DNA of 5,295 nucleotides, from assembly GCA_017940445.1 (NCBI GenBank), contig JAGAYQ010000384.1, positions 1-5,295 of the forward strand, written 5' to 3'. Source of the stretch: Pyramidobacter sp. GTDB lineage: Bacteria > Synergistota > Synergistia > Synergistales > Dethiosulfovibrionaceae. Numbering within the stretch: position 1 is the first letter of the stretch; each line of letters starts with the position of its first letter. The notes beneath the pieces were generated by a model. The model was not told where the DNA came from, ran no database searches, and saw nothing but the letters and a program-made list of their open reading frames with translations. Below, piece by piece: positions 1 to 4,627 of this stretch. The translations under genes and the position numbers were made by a program.

Positions 1-150
1 CAGATGCTGAGCGACAAACACAACTTCCGCGCCTCGCTCGGCCTCGACGCCAAGCGCAAGAACATGACCCTCGGCCTGGGCGTGAACGCATTGCTGTCCA
101 GCGGCCAAAAGGACGTGGCCGTGAACGCGACGCTGAGATGGGACCTGTAA
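1..150 (+). CDS. C-terminal fragment of a probable outer-membrane beta-barrel (autotransporter-like) protein
   Basis: The first reading frame is open from the window edge to a TAA at 148-150 and encodes 49 residues, so only the C-terminus of the gene is present. The translation alternates polar and hydrophobic residues in short runs (RASLGLDAK, MTLGLGVNAL, VAVNATLRWDL) separated by charged turns. This is the pattern of the last transmembrane strands of an outer-membrane beta-barrel, most like the translocator domain of autotransporters. Such proteins usually end in Phe or Trp, which the BAM assembly machinery recognises. Here the end is Arg-Trp-Asp-Leu, so the aromatic residue is third from the end, which is atypical but tolerable. 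The passenger domain and signal peptide lie outside the window. Two intrinsic terminators follow downstream. It could also be a non-autotransporter porin-like barrel, because 49 residues are too few to decide. Confidence 0.5.
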   Translation, partial: QMLSDKHNFRASLGLDAKRKNMTLGLGVNALLSSGQKDVAVNATLRWDL

Positions 151-155
151 AAGCA

Positions 156-201
156 AATTCAAAGCCACCGCAAAGACCCAAAGGCCCTAAGAACCACAAA
201 G
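156..201 (+). repeat. Octamer-based intergenic repeat, left copy (3' of the barrel gene)
   Basis: Five bases after the stop codon, 156-169 reads AATTCAAAGCCACC. It runs into degenerate octamers of the form NCNCNAAG: CCGCAAAG (168-175), ACCCAAAG (176-183) and GCCCTAAG (184-191), followed by a 10-base variant AACCACAAAG (192-201). The first 36 bases match the reverse complement of 345-380 at 30 of 36 positions, with the first 14 bases identical. The unit is non-coding and lies upstream of the terminator at 230-268, so it would be in the 3' untranslated region of the barrel gene's mRNA. The function is unknown. Confidence 0.75.
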
Positions 202-229
202 GAAAATCATAAGTAAGGAGAGTCTTGAA

Positions 230-268
230 GCGCGTCGGAAAATTATCCGGCGCGCCTTTTCTTCTTTC
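230..268 (+). terminator. Intrinsic terminator of the barrel gene
   Basis: GCGCGTCGG (230-238) pairs with CCGGCGCGC (247-255) to give a 9-bp stem with one G-U pair. The loop is 8 bases and AT-rich (239-246). The stem is followed on the plus strand by C-TTTT-CTTCTTT (256-267), a T-rich run typical of a Rho-independent terminator. There is no matching T tract on the minus strand, so it acts in the plus direction, about 80 bases after the barrel gene's stop codon. Confidence 0.85.
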
Positions 269-289
269 CATGTGGAACAATTTGTTTGC

Positions 290-333
290 AAAAAAGCCGC
301 GTCCTGAAAAATTTTCTCAGGACGCGACTTTTC
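290..333. terminator. Bidirectional intrinsic terminator between convergent genes
   Basis: CGCGTCCTGA (298-307) and TCAGGACGCG (317-326) form a perfect 10-bp stem around a 9-base AT-rich loop. On the left, six A residues (290-295) give a T6 tract on the minus strand. On the right, ACTTTTC (327-333) gives a T4 tract on the plus strand. The A and T tracts can also pair across one mismatch and extend the stem. It therefore suits the end of the minus-strand cupin operon, whose last stop codon is at 391-393, and is a second plus-strand stop behind the terminator at 230-268. Confidence 0.9.
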
Positions 334-344
334 ATTTTGTATAC

Positions 345-380
345 CTTCGTGTCTTTGTGTCTTCGTGGTGGCTTTGAATT
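345..380 (-). repeat. Octamer-based intergenic repeat, right copy (3' of the cupin gene)
   Basis: Read on the minus strand, this copy starts with AATTCAAAGCCACC, ten bases after the cupin stop codon. It continues as a regular octamer series: CCACGAAG (368-361), ACACAAAG (360-353) and ACACGAAG (352-345). It is inverted relative to the copy at 156-201, so both copies have the same sense in the mRNA of their own gene. It lies between the cupin stop and the terminator at 290-333 and does not code. Confidence 0.75.
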
Positions 381-390
381 AAAGCTCTGC

Positions 391-744
391 TTATTTAACT
401 GTGAAGAGGATCAGCGCGATGAACTCGAGCGGCTCGGTGCCGTTGTTCTCGATGCCGTGCAGCTCGCCGTCGGGGCAGTGCATCACGTCGCCGGCAGCGA
501 TGTCGACCCAGGTGCCGTTGTCGTTGTAGCGGCCTTTGCCCTTGAGCACGAAGTAGGTCTCGCTGTCGCCGGCGTGCGTGTGGTCGCCGATGGACGAGCC
601 GGGAGGCAGCACGGTGTAGCCGAACTTGCGGCCGTGCGGAGCCAGTTCGTCAGCGGTGCGGATGTCGCGCGAGATCATCTCGCCCTTGCCGCCCTTGAAG
701 CCCACGGTGGTCGTTGCAGTGATTTCAGAAGCCTTGCGGATCAT
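391..744 (-). CDS. Small single-domain cupin protein
   Basis: This encodes a 117-residue protein made almost entirely of one cupin barrel. Both cupin motifs are complete. Motif 1 runs from Gly49 to Gly69 with His55, His57 and Glu62; motif 2 runs from Gly85 to Asn100 with Pro91, Gly93 and His96. The expected metal ligands are His55, His57, Glu62 and His96, so it should bind a divalent metal in the barrel. There is no signal peptide, so it is probably cytoplasmic. Stand-alone cupins of this size include small-molecule binders, isomerases and dioxygenase-like enzymes; nothing visible fixes the substrate. The start is the ATG at 744, preceded by AGGGAG (754-759) with a 9-base gap. The frame stays open further upstream, but only as an overlap inside the preceding gene. 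It follows the C-GCAxxG-C-C gene by 20 bases in the same operon, and ends at a bidirectional terminator. The fold is certain; the function is not. Confidence 0.93.
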   Translation of the reverse strand: MIRKASEITATTTVGFKGGKGEMISRDIRTADELAPHGRKFGYTVLPPGSSIGDHTHAGDSETYFVLKGKGRYNDNGTWVDIAAGDVMHCPDGELHGIENNGTEPLEFIALILFTVK

Positions 745-764
745 GGTTATCGTCTCCCTTTTTG

Positions 765-1274
765 TTATTGAACCTCGTGCGTGTCGAGGCTGATGCCGTT
801 TTCGTGCAGGATCCCCCAGACCATTTCCACCGTGCCGGCCATCAGGCTGGGGCAGGTGTATTTGCGCTGCTCGGGATCGCCGTGGACGAGGTCGTCGCAC
901 TGCGTCGATTTCCAGTAGGCGCGGAAAGTCTCCGTCAGCGCAGCGGCGAGCTGCTTCTGGCGCGGATCGCGGTCGGGCTCCGGTGTGCTGCGGCCCACGT
1001 ACAGGCCGATCAGCGCTTCGCCGCCGGCCAGCGCGCCGCAGACGCCCGCGCACGAGCCGCCGCAGTAGCCGGCCATGGCTCGCAGCAGATCGGGGTTGTC
1101 GATGCCCAGACGCTTCATGCCGATGGCGAGCACGGTCTGCGAGCAGCAGAAGTTGCCCTCGCCGTGCATTTCATGGACCATGGCGTCGAGTTTTTCAAGC
1201 CACGGATCGGCCGTCCCCCCGGCGGCCTCGCAGCGGCTTGCGCACTCAGCGCAGTTTTTGGGACATTCTGTCAT
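765..1274 (-). CDS. C-GCAxxG-C-C family protein (cysteine-rich, putative redox or metal protein)
   Basis: This 169-residue protein contains 11 cysteines. The core shows the family layout: a Cys-Cys-Ser-Gln segment at residues 43-46, a glycine- and cysteine-rich stretch at 69-85 (Cys71, Cys75, Cys79, then Gly-Ala-Leu-x-Gly-Gly), and two spaced cysteines, Cys126 (in QCDDL) and Cys141 (in TCP). From memory it most resembles the DVU_1555-type branch of the family, which shares the NPDLxRAMAG and CGALxGG segments. Members are thought to bind metal or take part in redox reactions, but no activity is established. An N-terminal extension carries Cys4, Cys8, Cys11 and Cys15 (CX3CX2CX3C), which could hold a metal or Fe-S cluster. 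There is no signal peptide or membrane segment. The ATG at 1274 is preceded by AGGGGG (1283-1288) with an 8-base gap. It is the first gene of a two-gene operon with the cupin and has its own promoter upstream. Confidence 0.85.
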   Translation of the reverse strand: MTECPKNCAECASRCEAAGGTADPWLEKLDAMVHEMHGEGNFCCSQTVLAIGMKRLGIDNPDLLRAMAGYCGGSCAGVCGALAGGEALIGLYVGRSTPEPDRDPRQKQLAAALTETFRAYWKSTQCDDLVHGDPEQRKYTCPSLMAGTVEMVWGILHENGISLDTHEVQ

Positions 1275-1315
1275 GATTCGTTCCCCCTGATTTTCAAAAA
1301 ATGATTTACAATAGG

Positions 1316-1345
1316 ATTATACACCACGGGACGCCGCGCCGTCGA
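1316..1345 (-). promoter_or_regulatory. Probable sigma-70-type promoter of the C-GCAxxG-C-C/cupin operon
   Basis: On the minus strand a perfect TATAAT -10 box lies at 1321-1316. TCGACG (1345-1340) matches four of six bases of the -35 consensus with an 18-base spacer. Initiation about 7 bases downstream, near 1309, would leave a leader of roughly 35 bases containing the AGGGGG ribosome site. The same AT-rich block reads TATACA on the plus strand (1318-1323), but without a good -35 box, so no plus-strand promoter for nfo is called. Confidence 0.55.
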
Positions 1346-1357
1346 CCTTTCGCGGCG
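1332..1357. promoter_or_regulatory. GC-rich inverted repeat in the divergent promoter region
   Basis: CGCCGCG (1332-1338) and CGCGGCG (1351-1357) are perfect 7-base inverted arms around a 12-base spacer that itself contains the palindrome GTCGAC. The element overlaps the proposed -35 box of the minus-strand operon and lies 31 bases upstream of the nfo start codon. It could be an operator or a leader hairpin in the nfo mRNA. No T tract follows on the plus strand, so it is not a terminator there. Confidence 0.35.
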
Positions 1358-1388
1358 CTCGGAGATCAGAGAAGGAGGAGTTTCGACC

Positions 1389-2240
1389 ATGCCTTATTTC
1401 GGCTGTCATCTTTCGGTTTCAGGCGGCTTCAAAAAAATGGGGACGGATGCGCTCGACATCGGCGCGACGACGTTCGCCTACTTCACGCGGAATCCGCGCG
1501 GCGGCGCTGTGAAAAAGCCCGATCCCGCCGACGTGGAAGCGCTGAAAACGATCATGAGCGAGCACGGCTTCGGCCCGCTGGTGGCGCACGGCCCGTACAC
1601 GCTCAATCCCTGCTCGTCCGATGCGAAGGTGCGCGACTTCGCGCTGATGGCGATGCGCGAGGACATGGAGCGGATGGACGAGATCCTGCCCGGCAACCTC
1701 TACAACTTCCACCCAGGCAGCCACACCGGCCAGGGCTATGAGAAGGGGATCGAGCTGATCGTCGCGGCGCTGAACGAGATCCTGCCCGGCGTGAAGCACA
1801 CGACGGTGCTGCTTGAGGCAATGTCGGGCAAGGGGAGCGAAGTGGGCGGCACGTTTGAACAGCTGGCGGAGATCCTCAGCCGCGTCAACTGTCCCGAGAA
1901 GATGGGCGTGTGCCTCGATACCTGCCACATCTACTCGGCAGGGTACGACATCGTCCACGACCTCGACGGCGTGCTCGAGCAGTTCGACCGCGTTGTCGGC
2001 CTTGGGAGGCTGAAGGCGATGCACCTCAATGACAGCCTGACGCCTTTTGCCAGCCACAAGGACCGGCACGAAAAGATCGGCCGCGGCTCGCTCGGCGCCG
2101 CGACGTTCGCGCTTGTCGTCTGCCATCACTCGCTGCGCGATCTGCCGATGATCCTCGAAACGCCGCAGGACTCGCTGAAAGGCTGGGCCGGCGAGATCGC
2201 CATGCTGAAGAACTGGGCGGGACTGCCTGAGGACGAATAA
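1389..2240 (+). CDS. nfo: Endonuclease IV (deoxyribonuclease IV, AP endonuclease)
   Basis: This cytoplasmic base-excision-repair enzyme cleaves DNA 5' to abasic sites and removes blocked 3' ends. The 283-residue product is a TIM-barrel protein of usual length. It begins MPYFGCHLSVSGG, matching the family's N-terminal strand. All nine ligands of the trinuclear zinc site can be placed by comparison with the E. coli enzyme: His67, His108, Glu143, Asp177, His180, His212, Asp225, His227 and Glu257. The signature segments NFHPGSH, CLDTCH, HLNDS, KDRHEKIG and LETP are present. The segment around Glu143 reads LEAMSGKG where many homologues have LENTAGQG, a variation that keeps the ligand. The ATG at 1389 follows a strong AAGGAGG site at 1372-1378. 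It is divergent from the C-GCAxxG-C-C operon, and no terminator separates it from lysR 70 bases downstream, so some read-through into lysR is possible. No link to the neighbours' function is apparent. Confidence 0.97.
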   Translation: MPYFGCHLSVSGGFKKMGTDALDIGATTFAYFTRNPRGGAVKKPDPADVEALKTIMSEHGFGPLVAHGPYTLNPCSSDAKVRDFALMAMREDMERMDEILPGNLYNFHPGSHTGQGYEKGIELIVAALNEILPGVKHTTVLLEAMSGKGSEVGGTFEQLAEILSRVNCPEKMGVCLDTCHIYSAGYDIVHDLDGVLEQFDRVVGLGRLKAMHLNDSLTPFASHKDRHEKIGRGSLGAATFALVVCHHSLRDLPMILETPQDSLKGWAGEIAMLKNWAGLPEDE

Positions 2241-2272
2241 GCAAGCCGATCTAAGGTTATGAAAGGTCAGAG

Positions 2273-2292
2273 TCTTTAAACGCTTTTTAAGA
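2273..2292. promoter_or_regulatory. AT-rich imperfect dyad upstream of the LysR-type gene
   Basis: TCTTTAAA (2273-2280) and TTTTAAGA (2285-2292) pair at seven of eight positions around a 4-base centre. The dyad ends 18 bases before the proposed ATG of the LysR-type regulator. LysR proteins often bind AT-rich dyads of the T-N11-A kind in their own promoters, so an autoregulatory site is possible. No convincing -35/-10 pair was found in the 70-base gap, and a chance palindrome in AT-rich DNA is not excluded. Confidence 0.3.
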
Positions 2293-2310
2293 GTGAAAGG
2301 CGGTCTGAAC

Positions 2311-3240
2311 ATGACCGATAAAGAGCTGCTGTACATCAAAACGATCGCCGACGAAGGCAGCATCACCCGCGCGGCAGAGCTGCTGCACATCGCGCAGCCG
2401 TCGCTGACGCAGACGCTGCAGCGCATCGAGCGGCAGCTGGAGTGTCAGCTGTTTCTGCGCCGGAAAAACGGCGTAGAGCTGACGGAGGCTGGAAGATGTC
2501 TCTATTCAGCCGCGTGCGAGATGCTCAGGATCTACGGCGAGGCACTGGAAAAGCTGAGCACGCTTCGCGGCGGGCGGGCGGTGCGCGTCGGAGCGTCGTG
2601 GTACAACACGACGCTCGTGCTCACGGCCGCAGTCACTGAATTCGGCCGCTGCTTTCCCGGCGCCGACGTGAAGCTGATCGAGAAGAACACGGCACAGCTC
2701 CTGGAGCTGCTGAAAAGCGGCGAGCTGGACCTGTGCCTGACGCATGAGTACCCGGCCGAGTACCCGTCGCGGAGCGATCCCCGGCTGGACGTGACGCCGC
2801 TGTTCCGTGAGGCGTTTTGCGCCGTCGCGCACGAGTCGCTGGGGCTGGACAGACATGTGACGGGCGGCGGCACAGGCGAGCTCGATGTGAGGGCGCTGTC
2901 GGGGCTGCCGGCGATCGCTTTCAGCGAGGGACAGCGCATCCGTCATATCACCGATTTTGTCCTGGCGCGTGCGGGCGTGAAGCCGGGAAAAGCACCGACG
3001 ACCTACGGTTTCCCCAGCGCGCTCGGACTGGCAGCGCAGGGGGCGGGCTTTGTACTGCTGCCGGAACTGTACGCGCGGCGGGAACTTGGACGCGGATACG
3101 AAAAAGTCCGGCAGTACCGGCTCCCCGCTGACTGCGCCGCCTATTGGACGGCGGCTGTGTGCGTGCGGAAAGCCGAGATCCTGCCGGACCTAGTGAAGAC
3201 CTTTATTTCAATCTTGAAGCGCTGCGATCCTTACGCGTAG
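2311..3240 (+). CDS. LysR-family transcriptional regulator
   Basis: This encodes a 309-residue protein of typical LysR length. Residues 3-61 form the winged helix-turn-helix, with the classic segments GSITRAAELLHIAQPSLTQ (16-34), IERQLECQLFLRRKNG and LTEAGR. A linker helix follows to about residue 85. The C-terminal effector-binding domain begins near residue 90 (AVRVGAS) and includes GELDLCLTHE and a late GLAAQGAGFVLLPE stretch, typical of the periplasmic-binding-protein fold. The ATG at 2311 is preferred: it is preceded by AAAGG (2296-2300) and gives the usual N-terminus. A GTG at 2293 would add six residues but has no clear ribosome site. It follows nfo in the same direction. Its last 10 bases overlap the end of the carrier gene on the other strand, and the carrier/hydrolase operon is its most plausible nearby target. 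The effector is unknown. Confidence 0.93.
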   Translation: MTDKELLYIKTIADEGSITRAAELLHIAQPSLTQTLQRIERQLECQLFLRRKNGVELTEAGRCLYSAACEMLRIYGEALEKLSTLRGGRAVRVGASWYNTTLVLTAAVTEFGRCFPGADVKLIEKNTAQLLELLKSGELDLCLTHEYPAEYPSRSDPRLDVTPLFREAFCAVAHESLGLDRHVTGGGTGELDVRALSGLPAIAFSEGQRIRHITDFVLARAGVKPGKAPTTYGFPSALGLAAQGAGFVLLPELYARRELGRGYEKVRQYRLPADCAAYWTAAVCVRKAEILPDLVKTFISILKRCDPYA

Positions 3241-4604
3241 CCGATCTGCGAGGCCAGCATCAGCAGCGCGCTGCCGACGACGCACCAGAACGCGAAGAGC
3301 ACGATCGCGTAGCGGAACCACTTGGTGAACGGGATGTTGGCCATGCCCACAAAGCCCATCGTCGCGGCTGCGTGAGGAAGGATGAAGTTGCAGAATCCGT
3401 CGCCGAAGTTGAACGCCAGCACCGCCGTCTGACGGCTCATGCCCACAAGGTCGGCCACGGGCGTGAAGATCGGCATCGTCACGGCAGCCTGACCGCTGCC
3501 GGAGGTGACGAAGAAGTTGATGATGACGTGCATGAAGAACATCACCGGCGCCTGGATCATCTTGGGGAACAGCGAGAGCGCGTTGGCCATCGCGTTGACG
3601 ACCGTGTCCATGACGTGACCGGCGGAGAGGATGCCGGAGATGGCGTAGGCGAACCCGAGCAGGATGCCCGTGGTGGCCATGCCCTTGGCGCCGTCGCAGA
3701 AGTGCTTGCACATCTCGTTGATCGGCATGCGGCAGACCAGGCCGGCAAGCAGCCCCATATACAGGAAGATGGCGGCCGAAGCCTTGAACGAGAGGCTGGA
3801 GAAGATCGCCACATAGATCATGTAGCCGAGGGAAGCGGCGACGACGATGGCGACGGGGATGTGGCGCTTTTCAAAGCTGGGCATCGCGTTGGCGTCGAAC
3901 GTGCCGAAATCGAGCTTGGTCCCGTAAACGAGGCTCTTCGTCGGATCCTTTTTGATCTTCGCGCCATAGTGCAGCACGTAGGCGATCGTCACGATCAGGA
4001 AGGGGATCATGCAGAACAGGCGGTAGCCCATGCCGGAGAACACCGGCAGCTCGGCGACGGCCTGGGCCGTGCCCGTGTTGGGCAGGTTCATCGCGCCGCA
4101 GGAGAAGCCGACCGCGCCGCCGAGCATGATGATGGAGATGCCGACGATCGCGTCATAGCCCATGGCGATGGCGATGATGATGCCAAGCGGGGCGAACGGG
4201 ATGAAGTAGTTCAGGTTGATGGGGATGTTGAGCAGTGCGAAAACGGTCATCAAAAACGCGACGACCAGCCGTTCCTTGCCGCTGGCCTTCTTGCTGATGG
4301 AGCAGGCCGCGCCCTGGAACATGCCCGTTGCCAGCACGATGCCCAGTCCGCCGCCGGCGCACAGCAGCGCGAAGATGATCTGTCCCGCGCCGCGCAGGCC
4401 GTCGAACACGTAGTTGAGGATGGTGAGCGGGTTGACGGGCGTGGGCGCGATGTACTTGAAGCTGCCGGCCACGACCACCGTCTTCTTGGCCGCGTTGACG
4501 ACGCGGTCGAACGATCCGGCCGGGATCACGTAGGTCAGGGCCGAGGCCAGGAGCATGGCGACGACGATGATCGCCAGCGAATGGGGAACTTGGAACTTTT
4601 TCAT
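3231..4604 (-). CDS. YfcC/DcuC-family membrane carrier
   Basis: This encodes a 457-residue polytopic inner-membrane protein with roughly 11-12 hydrophobic segments. They are clear around 8-27, 74-95, 112-128, 131-150, 151-172, 196-212, 249-269, 272-291, 310-328, 350-368, 391-412 and 428-450. Family-type motifs are NLPNTGTAQAVAELPVFSG (173-191), TSGSGQAAVTMPIFTPVADL (367-386) and FNFGDGFCNFILP (398-410). These match the YfcC branch of the DcuC-like C4-dicarboxylate/amino-acid carrier group, whose members are secondary transporters, often antiporters. After FILP the sequence is HAAA, where many relatives have a Thr-Ser-Gly-type sequence; this may affect specificity. The substrate cannot be assigned. 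The ATG at 4604 has an AGGAGGA site (4611-4617) 6 bases upstream. It lies 23 bases after the hydrolase stop codon, so the two are one operon. Its stop codon lies inside the end of lysR, leaving no room for a terminator between them. Confidence 0.88.
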   Translation of the reverse strand: MKKFQVPHSLAIIVVAMLLASALTYVIPAGSFDRVVNAAKKTVVVAGSFKYIAPTPVNPLTILNYVFDGLRGAGQIIFALLCAGGGLGIVLATGMFQGAACSISKKASGKERLVVAFLMTVFALLNIPINLNYFIPFAPLGIIIAIAMGYDAIVGISIIMLGGAVGFSCGAMNLPNTGTAQAVAELPVFSGMGYRLFCMIPFLIVTIAYVLHYGAKIKKDPTKSLVYGTKLDFGTFDANAMPSFEKRHIPVAIVVAASLGYMIYVAIFSSLSFKASAAIFLYMGLLAGLVCRMPINEMCKHFCDGAKGMATTGILLGFAYAISGILSAGHVMDTVVNAMANALSLFPKMIQAPVMFFMHVIINFFVTSGSGQAAVTMPIFTPVADLVGMSRQTAVLAFNFGDGFCNFILPHAAATMGFVGMANIPFTKWFRYAIVLFAFWCVVGSALLMLASQIGYA

Positions 4605-4627
4605 GGTGCATCCTCCTCTGAAAAGAG

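Noticed and set aside
225..374. A small plus-strand frame starting at TTG 225 behind AAGGAG (215-220), about 49 residues.
   Set aside because: It crosses both terminators and the right repeat copy, the start spacing is only 4 bases, and the product resembles nothing.
151..390. A CRISPR-like array formed by the octamer repeats.
   Set aside because: Units are 8 bases with no spacers, only three to four per copy, and there are no cas genes.
286..771. A 161-codon plus-strand frame opposite the cupin gene.
   Set aside because: It starts inside the bidirectional terminator and runs antisense to a complete cupin barrel.
745..1053. A longer N-terminus for the cupin, extending into the preceding gene.
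   Set aside because: The extension is an arginine-rich shadow of the C-GCAxxG-C-C gene. The ATG at 744 has a good ribosome site and gives a full cupin.
1419..2426. A 335-codon open frame on the minus strand across nfo and the start of lysR.
   Set aside because: It is antisense to endonuclease IV, whose nine ligands are all in the plus frame, and it has no recognisable domain.
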